Positions 1-7,368 of a stretch of 20,820 nt of DNA are shown here, piece by piece. Origin of the DNA: Deltaproteobacteria bacterium (GTDB lineage: Bacteria > Desulfobacterota > Desulfobacteria > Desulfobacterales > C00003060); NCBI GenBank assembly GCA_019309815.1, contig JAFDFO010000045.1, forward strand, positions 1-20,820, read 5' to 3'. The notes under the pieces are model-generated. The model worked only from the letters and a program-made list of their open reading frames with translations. It did not search any database and was not told the DNA's origin. The first letter of the stretch is position 1. Each line of letters opens with the position of its first letter. The translations under genes were made by a program, and so were the position numbers.

Positions 1-86
1 GGGGTGTTTCATCGTACATCCCATATCCCTGAATTCTTAGGCTCCCCGACTACTGCACCGAAAACCTGAACAGACAAGGCCAACGT

Positions 87-2081
87 GTGAAATACGAAAT
101 TACATTTAAGCCAGACGGCACAACGATCCTGGTCGACAAAGGGACGAACCTCCTGGAGGCAGCCCTTGCGGCCGGTGTGCACGTCAACGCCACTTGTGGG
201 GGTCAGGGTGTTTGCGGGAAATGCCAGGTAATCGTAGAGGCTGGAAAGGTTGATAGCGAAAAGTCGGAGAAGACAACCCAGGAAAAGTACGAAGAGGGGT
301 GGCGGCAGGCGTGTAATACCTTTGTCCTTTCAGACTGCACGGTTCAGATTCCGGTTGAATCAAGGGGCTTGAAACACCTCGTGGCACGGCAGCTCGATAT
401 GGGCACGGAGGAGCGCAAGATTGCCGACCTTGGCACGAGGCCCCTGGCCGAGGGGTGGCAGCAGGACCCATTGGCGATAAAGCTGCCGGTCAAACTCACA
501 CCACCCACATTAAAGGACAACGCGGGCGACTTGACGCGTCTTTCCATGGGCCTCAAAAAACAATATCAAGTAGAGGACTTCTCCGCAGAACTCCGCTGTC
601 TCGAGACCATGCCCGGGATACTGAGGAAGAGTGAGTGGTCTGTGACAGCCACGCTCATGGCAGGTCCGGAACCCGGGGCGGTGCCGCCCGCACAGGATCA
701 GTCTCCTCGGTTCAAGCTGGTCCGCCTGGAGCCTGGGGATACTTCCAGTCAGCACCTTGCCGTGGCATTGGACATCGGGACGACAACAGTATGCGTTGAG
801 CTCGTTGATCTCAGATCAGGGGAAGTGATTGCGGAGGCGGCTGAATACAATAGGCAGGCCCAACGTGGTGAGGATGTGATTACACGTATTGTGCATGCCC
901 AAAAGCCCGGGGGTGGAGAAGAACTGCAGTCATTGGTGATGTCGTCTATCAATCAGGTGATAGACGAAGTGATGGAGAAGAGTGGAAGCTCAAAGAAAAG
1001 TATCTCATGCATGGTTGCGGCCGGCAATACCACGATGACGCATCTTCTTCTGGGTATGGAAACGCGCTACATCCGGGAAGCTCCCTATGTGCCGGTCACC
1101 AATTTTATGCCGCTGGTGTGGGCGTCGGATGTCGGCATTGATGTGCCTGATTGTGTTCAGCTGTGCAGTTATCCTGCAGTAGCGAGTTACGTTGGAGGGG
1201 ATATTGTTTCTGGCATACTCGGCTCCGGTGTCTTTCAAAAAGAGGAGCTCACGCTTTACATGGATATTGGGACCAACGGTGAGATTGTTCTGGGAAACCG
1301 TGAATGGCTTGCGTGCGCTGCGTGCTCCATGGGGCCTGCCTTCGAGGGTGGTGGCATCAAACACGGCATGCGGGCCGACGTGGGTGCTATAGAGGGGTTC
1401 CATATCAATCCCATCACTCTGGAACCCATGGTGATTACGGTTGGGAGGAAAATGCCGTTAGGCATTTGCGGGTCCGGTCTGATCAGCGTCTTGGCAGAGT
1501 TGCTGTCAGGGTGTGTCATCGACCGAAACGGCAAGTTTGAACACAATGTCTCTTCAGACCGCATCCGGTCGGGGCAGTTCGGGCACGAATACGTTATCGC
1601 CTGGGCAGAAGACTCTGGGACGGGTGATGATATCGTGATCAACGAGGTGGATATTGAGAACCTGATTCGGGCCAAGGGGGCGCTTTTTGCAGGATGCCAG
1701 ACCCTCCTTGAAAGCCTGAACCTCTCGTTTGATGACCTGGATCGCGTGATTATAGCAGGCGCCTTTGGACGGTACATTAACCTTGAAAAAGGGAAACAGA
1801 TTGGCCTATTTCCTGACATTCCGGCTGAAAAGTTCTACTTCCTCGGAAACGGATCTCTGCTCGGGTCGCGATTGGTGTGCCTGTCCAAAGGGATGTTCAG
1901 TGACGTGGAACGGATTGCTAAGATGATGACCAACGTTGAACTGAGTGACAACCAGTCCTTTATGGACAAGTATGTGGGAGCGCTGTTTCTTCCTCACACA
2001 GATTCACGCTTCTTCCCTCGTGTCAGCGAAGCCCTTGAAGCCAACTATCAGATGATCCAAAGCGAGAGGAAGGCTCAATAG
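87..2081 (+). CDS. acsV: RACo/AcsV-like corrinoid activation protein (2Fe-2S ferredoxin + ASKHA ATPase)
   Basis: This is a probable ATP-dependent reductive activator of a corrinoid protein, the role RACo plays for the corrinoid iron-sulfur protein of the CO dehydrogenase/acetyl-CoA synthase pathway. Residues 1-90 form a plant-type 2Fe-2S ferredoxin domain with ligands C37, C43, C46 and C76 (CX5CX2C then a distant C). A linker of about 130 residues follows. From about residue 224 there is an ASKHA fold: phosphate-1 loop DIGTTT at 229-234, a second phosphate loop DIGTNGE, and GAFGRYINLEKGKQIGLFP near the C-terminus, typical of the DUF4445 RACo family. Its 664 residues are near the family length of about 630. 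The GTG at 87 gives a natural ferredoxin N-terminus, and no earlier in-frame start lies in the window. A CooC-type gene follows on the same strand, supporting a Wood-Ljungdahl role. A methyltransferase-activating relative (RamA-like) is less likely, since RamA carries 4Fe-4S clusters. A small hairpin (2086-2101, CCTGCA/TGCAGG) lies just after the stop without a T tract. Confidence 0.85.
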   Translation: MKYEITFKPDGTTILVDKGTNLLEAALAAGVHVNATCGGQGVCGKCQVIVEAGKVDSEKSEKTTQEKYEEGWRQACNTFVLSDCTVQIPVESRGLKHLVARQLDMGTEERKIADLGTRPLAEGWQQDPLAIKLPVKLTPPTLKDNAGDLTRLSMGLKKQYQVEDFSAELRCLETMPGILRKSEWSVTATLMAGPEPGAVPPAQDQSPRFKLVRLEPGDTSSQHLAVALDIGTTTVCVELVDLRSGEVIAEAAEYNRQAQRGEDVITRIVHAQKPGGGEELQSLVMSSINQVIDEVMEKSGSSKKSISCMVAAGNTTMTHLLLGMETRYIREAPYVPVTNFMPLVWASDVGIDVPDCVQLCSYPAVASYVGGDIVSGILGSGVFQKEELTLYMDIGTNGEIVLGNREWLACAACSMGPAFEGGGIKHGMRADVGAIEGFHINPITLEPMVITVGRKMPLGICGSGLISVLAELLSGCVIDRNGKFEHNVSSDRIRSGQFGHEYVIAWAEDSGTGDDIVINEVDIENLIRAKGALFAGCQTLLESLNLSFDDLDRVIIAGAFGRYINLEKGKQIGLFPDIPAEKFYFLGNGSLLGSRLVCLSKGMFSDVERIAKMMTNVELSDNQSFMDKYVGALFLPHTDSRFFPRVSEALEANYQMIQSERKAQ

Positions 2082-2120
2082 CTGACCTGCAGCAATGCAG
2101 GGAGGCTAAAAAAAGAGATT

Positions 2121-2297
2121 ACCACGAAAACACGAAAAGAAGAGAAAGCACGAAATGCAATAGAATAGAACAGGGGACGTCCATGAAATATTAGTATTCT
2201 GGCGCCGGACGACCTCTTGGGTCAAGGAAGTCGACATTTCATGAACGTCCCCTGTTCTCCTTTTCGTGTTTTTTCTTTCTTTCGTGTTTTCGTGATA
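2121..2297. repeat. Compound palindromic repeat K1 (outer CACGAAA palindrome enclosing P copy A)
   Basis: The left flank (2121-2155) is a run of CACGAAA-type words. The right flank (about 2259-2297) holds the complement (CTTTTCGTGTTTT, TTTCGTGTTTTCGTGATAA). Together they form an AT-rich outer inverted repeat enclosing the P element at 2170-2255. A second compound element of the same make-up lies at 13171-13363 in inverted orientation. The block fills most of the gap between the RACo-like and CooC genes and has no coding potential. Confidence 0.75.
2170..2255 (-). repeat. P palindromic element, copy A (transposase-linked MITE/REP-like)
   Basis: This is a diverged copy of the 89-base palindrome. 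It has ends ACAGGGGACGTCCATGAAAT and ATTTCATGAACGTCCCCTGT, pairing over more than 20 bases around an asymmetric centre containing GGCGCC. The centre aligns with copies B, C and D only after reverse complementing, so this copy is on - relative to the transposase at 15222. It lies between acsV and cooC, where a transcribed hairpin could affect readthrough or mRNA stability (inference). Confidence 0.8.
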
Positions 2298-2354
2298 AAT
2301 TGTTTTCTATTTTAGGCACTTTTCTCAAACATTGAGGCTTCGGGGAACGACTCC

Positions 2355-3110
2355 ATGACAATGATCATTGCGTTAGCAGGAAAAGGTGGCACCGGCAAGA
2401 CAACGATGGCAGGCCTTCTCATCAAGTTCTTTCTGAAAAGAGACATGAAGCCAATCCTGGCTGTGGATGCAGACGCTAATGCTAATCTGAATGAAGTCCT
2501 AGGACTCAACGTAGAGACAACGCTTGGTGCGGCCAGGGAAGGGATCAAGGATGAGGTGCCCACCGGTATGACCAGGGAAATCTTCATGGAAATGAAGGTT
2601 GAGGAAGCCCTGATCGAAAGCGAAGGATACGATCTCATCGTCATGGGTCGACCCGAAGGCGCGGGTTGCTACTGTCACGCGAACACCCTTCTTTCCCGAT
2701 TTGTAGAAAGGTTGTGCGATAATTACCGGGTAGTGGTCATGGATAACGAGGCCGGTATGGAGCATATCAGTCGGTTGGTTGTGCGCCGGGCTGACATATT
2801 ACTGATCATATCTGATCCAACCCAGCGGGGGATCCTTACAGCTCGGCGGATTCGTGATCTTGCCAGGGAACTCAAGGTGGAAGTCGGGAAAGACTACGTG
2901 ATCATCAACCGGGTGAATGGCGAGTTGCCATCTCCATTGAAGGATGCGGTCGACGCCGCAGGATTGAACCTTGCCGGCTGTGTGCCGGAAGACGAATTGA
3001 TTTCCCAGTACGACACCGAGGGACGACCTACTGCGGAACTTCCAGACGATGCCAAAGCAGTCAAGGCCTTGGACACAATCCTTGACGAGATATTAGAAAT
3101 TGAAAATTGA
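2355..3110 (+). CDS. cooC: CooC/AcsF-type CO dehydrogenase nickel-insertion ATPase
   Basis: This is a P-loop ATPase of the MinD/NifH-like CooC family. CooC proteins use ATP-driven dimerisation to deliver nickel to the C-cluster of CO dehydrogenase. Residues 9-17 are a deviant Walker A (GKGGTGKTT) with the signature lysine. DADAN at 38-42 fits a switch I region, and C105-Y-C107 in GAGCYC matches the conserved CXC that binds nickel in a CooC dimer. Its 251 residues are a normal length. ATG at 2355 or 2361 is possible; neither has a strong ribosome binding site. The gene is downstream of the RACo-like gene on the same strand, separated by a repeat-filled gap of 273 bases, which supports joint service to CODH/ACS. 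The last residues (EIEN) and the TGA stop come from an S-family repeat that continues downstream, so the original C-terminus may have been replaced. Confidence 0.88.
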   Translation: MTMIIALAGKGGTGKTTMAGLLIKFFLKRDMKPILAVDADANANLNEVLGLNVETTLGAAREGIKDEVPTGMTREIFMEMKVEEALIESEGYDLIVMGRPEGAGCYCHANTLLSRFVERLCDNYRVVVMDNEAGMEHISRLVVRRADILLIISDPTQRGILTARRIRDLARELKVEVGKDYVIINRVNGELPSPLKDAVDAAGLNLAGCVPEDELISQYDTEGRPTAELPDDAKAVKALDTILDEILEIEN

Positions 3111-3131
3111 AGAATGAAAATTGACAATTGA
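3096..3131 (+). repeat. S-family AT-rich repeat S1 (forward), overlapping the end of cooC
   Basis: This is a tandem of words such as GAAATTGAAAATTGAAG and GAAAATTGACAATTGA. It includes the cooC stop codon at 3108-3110. The inverted counterpart S2 lies before recN, so S1 and S2 bracket R1. Confidence 0.7.
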
Positions 3132-3159
3132 TGACTGGTAGTAGTTCGATCACCATGTT

Positions 3160-3340
3160 GTCATTTCGAGCGACCTGTCCGCCGAAGTAACCGCGGGTTC
3201 GACGAAGGCGGAAGCGCCCGCGCCGTCCGCCCTGGCGCTTCAGTGTGTTGTAAGGTATTAAGCTGTTAATCCAGGTCTGGGCCAGGGAGAAATCTTTGTT
3301 GTGCAACCAGACTGAAAAGCAAGATTTCTCCCGGGGTCTG
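3160..3340. repeat. R-family dispersed repeat R1 (long form)
   Basis: It starts GTCATTTCGAGCGACCTGTC and contains GGTCTGGGCCAGGGAGAAAT and AGATTTCTCCC. The AGAAATCT/AGATTTCT arms form an internal inverted repeat. It closely matches R4 (17888-18098), and its first third matches R3. The usual CGAAATGACAG right end is not recognisable here; the sequence instead runs into a CTGTCC/GGACAG-bounded segment (3357-3391). With S1 and S2 it accounts for the non-coding stretch 3111-3453. Confidence 0.75.
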
Positions 3341-3411
3341 CTTGGGGTGAGCTTGCCTGTCCTGAGCTTGCCGAAGGGGTCTAAAGGACAGTCCAATGAT
3401 TATTTGTAGTG

Positions 3412-3450
3412 CTTTTCAATTTTCAATTTTCAATCTTCAATAGTCAATTC
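3412..3450 (-). repeat. S-family repeat S2 (inverted), abutting the recN start
   Basis: TTTTCAATTTTCAATTTTCA followed by ATCTTCAATAGTCAATTC is the reverse complement of the S1 word pattern. It ends three bases before the chosen recN ATG, so the immediate leader of recN is repeat DNA. Confidence 0.7.
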
Positions 3451-3453
3451 AGA

Positions 3454-5166
3454 ATGCTTCGCGAACTCTCCATAAAGAACTTCGCAATCATTGACGACCT
3501 CTCGATTCGTTTTGAAGGCGGTTTCACCGTATTGACCGGGGAGACGGGAGCCGGCAAATCGATCATCATCAACGCTGTAAACCTGATCCTTGGAAGCCGT
3601 GCCTCCCCCGAGTTGATCCGTACATCTGAAGAGACGGCCGAGCTTGAAGCCCTCTTTGAGGTTCCTTCTCACAGTCCCGCAGCAACCGTGGCTGAGACCC
3701 AGGGACTTGATCTATCAGAGGGACTGCTGATCCGCCGCATCATCCAGAAAAATGGCCGCCACAGGATCTACATCAATGGTCGGATGGCCAGCATGCAGAT
3801 GCTTTCTTCCATAAACCAGCACTTCGCCAGCATCTCTGGTCAGCATGCCCATCAAGGGCTACTCAAAGCGGAACAACACCTGTTTGTCCTTGATCAGTTT
3901 GGAGGCCTGAGCGATCTCCGGGGGCGGGTCTCTGACTGTTATCAACAGGTGGTTGCGTTGATCAGCGAATGGGCAGCCCTCAAGCTTCAAGACAGCGAGC
4001 AGGCAAAACACAGGGAACTCCTTGAGTTTCAATATAATGAGATCCAACAGTCAGGGGTTGCTCCTGACGAAGACGAGGAACTGGAGCAGGAACGCCAAAG
4101 GCTAAGACATGCGCAGCAGCTATACGAAACGGTAAACAGGTGTGTGGATCGTCTCTACGGGGGGGAAGGGGCTGTAGTAGAACGTGTGACTGAAGCTGCA
4201 AAAGAACTTCAAACGCTCAGCAACATTGATTCCTCCCTCACACCGGCAACAGAAAGGGTTCATGAGGCTTCATATCAACTCGAGGACATTGCTCATGATC
4301 TGCGGAGCTATCTGAACCGGGTGGTCTTTGACAATGAGCGACTCGAAGCCGTGGAGCTTCGTCTCGATCTATTACAGCGTCTTAAACGAAAATACGGAGG
4401 CTCTTTGGAGTCGGTCTTGGCCCATGGCCGGGAAACCGAAGAGGAACTGAAACTCATATCGTCATTGCCCGAAAAAATAGCTGACGCGGAGCAAAGGCTG
4501 GATCAGATCTACAAAGCACTCTGCAAGCTATCCCGTGAACTATCTGATAAGAGGAAAAAGACGGCGAAACAACTGTCTAAAAAAGTACAGCAGGAGTTAG
4601 CCACGCTGGAGATGTCGGGAACCCGGTTTGAGGTCAGGTTCAAGCCCAACCCGGTCGGCGAGGATGCAGATCCGCACCTTGTGTTGGACAATAGCGGCAT
4701 AGACTCTACAGGCATAGACCGTGTTGACTTCCTGATCGCCCCGAATGTGGGCGAGGATTTAAGGCCGCTTGCTCAGATTGCCTCAGGCGGTGAGCTCTCA
4801 CGGATTGTCCTCGCCCTGAAGGGGATTTTGGGGACAAAGGAATCTGTGGAGACCCTCATCTTTGATGAGGTGGATGCGGGCATTGGCGGGGGCGTGGCCG
4901 AGGTAGTGGGTCAGAAGCTCAAGACCTTGGCCGGTTTTCACCAGGTGGTATGCATCACACACCTTGCTCAGATCGCCCAGTTTGCTACCCATCATCTCAA
5001 GATCGCGAAAAAGGTTTACAAGGGGCGAACAAGGACTAAAATGACGCTGCTGCATGGGGAGGAACGGGTAAAGGAGATGGCCCGCATGCTCGGAGGCGTG
5101 AAGGTCACGAAGAAAACGTTGGATCACGCTAGGGAAATGCTGGAAGAATTGAAGATTGAAAATTGA
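3454..5166 (+). CDS. recN: DNA repair protein RecN (SMC-like ATPase)
   Basis: RecN is a cohesin-like ATPase of double-strand break repair that acts with RecA on the chromosome. Counted from ATG 3454, residues 29-36 are Walker A (GETGAGKS). A SGQHAHQGLL segment follows, then a long glutamate- and leucine-rich coiled-coil middle. The C-terminal ATPase half carries the ABC signature SGGELSR, Walker B (LIFDEVDAGIGG) and a switch histidine in VCITHLAQIA. The 570 residues match the family length of about 550-570. The frame stays open to a GTG at 3409, but those 15 residues are only translated S repeat, and family N-termini begin MLxELxIxNFA, so ATG 3454 is preferred. No clear Shine-Dalgarno is visible because the repeat abuts the start. 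The C-terminus ELKIEN and the stop are written by another S repeat. Confidence 0.95.
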   Translation: MLRELSIKNFAIIDDLSIRFEGGFTVLTGETGAGKSIIINAVNLILGSRASPELIRTSEETAELEALFEVPSHSPAATVAETQGLDLSEGLLIRRIIQKNGRHRIYINGRMASMQMLSSINQHFASISGQHAHQGLLKAEQHLFVLDQFGGLSDLRGRVSDCYQQVVALISEWAALKLQDSEQAKHRELLEFQYNEIQQSGVAPDEDEELEQERQRLRHAQQLYETVNRCVDRLYGGEGAVVERVTEAAKELQTLSNIDSSLTPATERVHEASYQLEDIAHDLRSYLNRVVFDNERLEAVELRLDLLQRLKRKYGGSLESVLAHGRETEEELKLISSLPEKIADAEQRLDQIYKALCKLSRELSDKRKKTAKQLSKKVQQELATLEMSGTRFEVRFKPNPVGEDADPHLVLDNSGIDSTGIDRVDFLIAPNVGEDLRPLAQIASGGELSRIVLALKGILGTKESVETLIFDEVDAGIGGGVAEVVGQKLKTLAGFHQVVCITHLAQIAQFATHHLKIAKKVYKGRTRTKMTLLHGEERVKEMARMLGGVKVTKKTLDHAREMLEELKIEN

Positions 5167-5182
5167 AGATTGAAGATTGAAA
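5148..5182 (+). repeat. S-family repeat S3 (forward), overlapping the end of recN
   Basis: This is a run of GAATTGAAGATTGAAAATTG and TGAAGATTGAAGATTGAAAA words containing the recN stop. It pairs with the inverted copy S4 at 5400-5428, and R2 lies between them. Confidence 0.7.
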
Positions 5183-5250
5183 AAAGCAAATGCTCAGTGC
5201 CAACGCGCAGCCCGCAGCGTCTACCGGATATTGTTTGTTTTATCTGCTAC

Positions 5251-5316
5251 TGTCATTTCGAGCGAAGCGAGAAATCTTTTGGGAGCGCAAGATGTTTCCC
5301 TGGGGTCGAAATGACA
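5251..5316. repeat. R-family dispersed repeat R2 (short palindromic form)
   Basis: TGTCATTTCGAGCGAAGCGA at the left and TCGAAATGACAGA at the right form the terminal inverted repeat. Inside are GAGAAATCTTTT and AGATGTTTCCC. It is the shortest of the four R copies. An open frame running through it is not a gene: its translated CHFERSEKS word is the repeat itself. Confidence 0.75.
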
Positions 5317-5399
5317 GAAGAAGAGTCGCAATGGCCTATAAGGCAAAGGGCAGCAGATACTGAAAACCAGGAATTGACGATTTGTAATGTTTTCTAATA

Positions 5400-5428
5400 T
5401 TCATTTTTCAATCTTCAATTTCCAATTA
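5400..5428 (-). repeat. S-family repeat S4 (inverted), upstream of uspA
   Basis: TTCATTTTTCAATCTTCAAT then TTCCAATTA is complementary in pattern to S3, completing a second S-R-S nest directly downstream of recN. Confidence 0.65.
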
Positions 5429-5459
5429 AGTGGCCAATAACAAACGAAGACCAACGAAT

Positions 5460-6404
5460 ATGGAAAAACGCATCCTAATAGCTATCGACGGTTCCCCCGC
5501 TAGCCTGGCCGCAGTGAAATACATGGCATTCGTTTTCGGCAAAGGCGCACACGTCAACATAGATTTGCTACACATCCTCCCCGGCATGTCTCCGCTTTTC
5601 CTGGAGCCAGGAGAAAGCATGGAAGAGATGACGCAGCTTCAGGGCTTTGCCCGGCAAATGGGAGAGGAAAACCGCCGGAAAGCCGACTCCCTCTTGGAAG
5701 AGGCTAAGACGGTCCTGGTAGATGCGGGTATGGATCCGGCAAACATCAACACCCGGGTTCAGGAAGCCTCTGCGGGTGTGGCTCGGGACATCCTCGACCT
5801 CGAAGCCAGCGGTGAATATGATGGGATCGTACTGGGACGACACGGCATGAGCGCGGTAGGGGAGTTCTTTATGGGGAGCGTTTCACACAAGGTTCTTCAG
5901 CATGTACACGGAGTTCCCCTGTGCATTGTACACAACGAGGTCGAGTCGCGCAGGATTCTGCTGCCGATTGAAAGTGCGCCGAATTCGAAACGCGCCTTGG
6001 ACCATGTTGCGTGGCTCCTGACTACGGCGGGTCCCATGGAGGTGACCATCTTACACGTGGTTATGCCCTTGATTCCCAAAGAGGCAACGGCTATGTGGAC
6101 AGGACTGGGAGATTTAGAGTCCACCATCGAGCAGAGATTGCTTGCCGATGCAGAGGATATGCTGTCTCAGGCCAAGACCTATTTGCTCGAAAGGGCCGTC
6201 CCGGATATCGCCATCACCACACGCCTTGAAACCAGAGCCACCGGCGTTTCCCGGGCCATCCTGAAGGAAGCCGAGGAGGGCGGGTATGGCTCGATCATGA
6301 TCGGCCGCCGCGGGCTTTCACGCACTGAACGGTTTCTCTTTGGCAGTGTTTCAAATAAAGTCGTCCAGCAGGCAAAGGGCATGGCCGTGTGGGTCATCTG
6401 TTGA
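5460..6404 (+). CDS. Tandem-domain universal stress protein (UspA family)
   Basis: This is a cytoplasmic nucleotide-binding stress protein with two complete Usp domains. The first (about residues 1-155) begins KRILIAIDGSPAS and ends with GRHGMSAVGEFFMGSVS, matching the ATP-binding pattern G-2x-G-9x-G-S. The second (about 160-314) begins SRRILLPIESAPNS and carries GRRGLSRTERFLFGSVS, so both nucleotide sites look intact. ATG 5460 gives a standard Usp N-terminus (MEKRILIAIDGS). A GTG at 5430 would add ten residues partly derived from the preceding repeat and is less likely. The precise stress role cannot be read from sequence. It sits between recN and a CBS-ACT gene with no sign of tight coupling to either. 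Confidence 0.9.
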   Translation: MEKRILIAIDGSPASLAAVKYMAFVFGKGAHVNIDLLHILPGMSPLFLEPGESMEEMTQLQGFARQMGEENRRKADSLLEEAKTVLVDAGMDPANINTRVQEASAGVARDILDLEASGEYDGIVLGRHGMSAVGEFFMGSVSHKVLQHVHGVPLCIVHNEVESRRILLPIESAPNSKRALDHVAWLLTTAGPMEVTILHVVMPLIPKEATAMWTGLGDLESTIEQRLLADAEDMLSQAKTYLLERAVPDIAITTRLETRATGVSRAILKEAEEGGYGSIMIGRRGLSRTERFLFGSVSNKVVQQAKGMAVWVIC

Positions 6405-6447
6405 AGTTTTTCTTCAATTTTCACTCTTCACTTTTCAATATTCAATC
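6401..6447 (-). repeat. S-family repeat S5 at the 3' end of uspA
   Basis: TTGAAGTTTTTCTTCAATTT includes the uspA stop codon and folds into a six-pair stem (TTGAAG/CTTCAA) followed by TTTTC. CTTCACTTTTCAATATTCAA follows. The hairpin plus T run might act as a weak terminator (inference). Confidence 0.55.
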
Positions 6448-6530
6448 GTATAAACGCTTCCCAACTGCGAACGCATCTGATAACTAAGAACAAGTAATCT
6501 GCGCTTAGGCCACACAGTAAGGAGAGTTTT

Positions 6531-7226
6531 ATGCTAGTTCAAGGATGGATGACCACCGACATGATTACCGTTGATGAGGATACCTCGATGATGAAGGCTT
6601 CCATCATCATGAAAGAGAAGAAGATCCGCTGCTTGCCTGTGGTCAACGAAAAGGGTGAGCTGGTCGGTATCGTCAGCGACAGAGATCTCAGAGATGCAGC
6701 ACCATCAAAGGCTACGACCCTTGATGTGTATGAGCTGAACTATCTGCTTTCTTCCATCAAGATCAAAGATCTGATGACTACAAACATCGTGTATGTCAAG
6801 CCGGATGAAACGGTGGAGTTTGCCGCCATTCTGATGCTTGAGAACAAGATTTCATCCCTTCCGGTGATCAACAATAAGGGTTCCCTCATTGGCATCATCA
6901 CACAAACCGACATTTTCAAAGTGCTTATCAACATTGCCGGTGTCTATACGGGTGGGATTCAATTTGCTTTCAGCCTGGAGGATCGCCCGGGTTCGCTGAG
7001 AGAGGCAGCGGATGCAATCCGTGCGCACGGAGGGCGGATTATTAGCATTCTATCCACCCGAGAAACGGCTGAGGAGGCACGCCGGAACGTATATATACGG
7101 AGTAGTAATTTGCCGGAAGACGAACTCAGGGCGCTGGTCAAAGACCTGGAAGAGCAGTTTGTGGTTCTCTACACGTCTCAGGACTTGCTGGAAGAGGTTG
7201 AAAACCGGAGGGTTCGCGTCCCATAA
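6531..7226 (+). CDS. CBS-pair and ACT domain protein (AcuB-like)
   Basis: This is a putative cytoplasmic ligand-sensing protein. CBS domain 1 (about residues 1-55) contains VQGWMTTDMITVDED and LVGIVSDRDLRDA. CBS domain 2 (about 79-135) contains IKDLMTTNIVYVKPDETV and LIGIITQTDIFK. An ACT domain follows (about 143-215; FAFSLEDRPGSLREAADAI). CBS pairs usually bind adenine nucleotides and ACT domains bind small ligands such as amino acids. The architecture matches proteins annotated as AcuB in many anaerobes, but no acetoin genes are nearby, so a specific function is not assigned. A good ribosome site (AAGGAGAG, 6521-6528) lies before ATG 6531. At 231 residues it is complete. It ends against a strong two-way terminator. 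Confidence 0.88.
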   Translation: MLVQGWMTTDMITVDEDTSMMKASIIMKEKKIRCLPVVNEKGELVGIVSDRDLRDAAPSKATTLDVYELNYLLSSIKIKDLMTTNIVYVKPDETVEFAAILMLENKISSLPVINNKGSLIGIITQTDIFKVLINIAGVYTGGIQFAFSLEDRPGSLREAADAIRAHGGRIISILSTRETAEEARRNVYIRSSNLPEDELRALVKDLEEQFVVLYTSQDLLEEVENRRVRVP

Positions 7227-7235
7227 TCGAGAGAA

Positions 7236-7266
7236 GGTCAAAGCTCAAGGCTCAAAGCTGAAAGCC
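7236..7266. repeat. Short degenerate tandem (AAAGCTCAAGGCTCAAAGCTG type)
   Basis: Imperfect nine-base units AAAGCTCAA, GGCTCAAAG and CTGAAAGCC follow the CBS-ACT stop. A related word set on the opposite strand is visible near 18605-18645 (TTTGAGCTTTCACCTTTCAG). No function is evident. Confidence 0.4.
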
Positions 7267-7284
7267 TTCCCATGTTTCCACAAT

Positions 7285-7319
7285 AAAAGCCTGGCTCGAT
7301 GATCGAACCAGGCCTTTTT
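7285..7319. terminator. Bidirectional Rho-independent terminator
   Basis: AAAAGCCTGG and CCAGGCCTTTTT pair around an inner TCGA-TGA-TCGA stem with one C/A mismatch. A T run follows on + (CCTTTTTA), and on - the stem is followed by TTTTATTG. It lies between the convergent CBS-ACT and PBP1A genes, about 50 bases past the PBP1A stop on -, and plausibly ends both transcripts. Confidence 0.85.
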
Positions 7320-7368
7320 ACTTAGCCACTTGCCACCTGCCACAAGCCACCGGTACGCTGAAAGCGTC

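Noticed and set aside
1256..1819. 187-residue frame on - opposite the RACo-like gene
   Set aside because: It mirrors conserved ASKHA coding sequence; composition is that of a shadow frame.
3409..3453. N-terminal extension of RecN from GTG 3409
   Set aside because: The added 15 residues are only translated S repeat; family N-termini begin at the ATG at 3454.
5170..5397. 75-residue open frame on +
   Set aside because: It consists of S and R repeat sequence (CHFERSEKS word) with no family resemblance or ribosome site.
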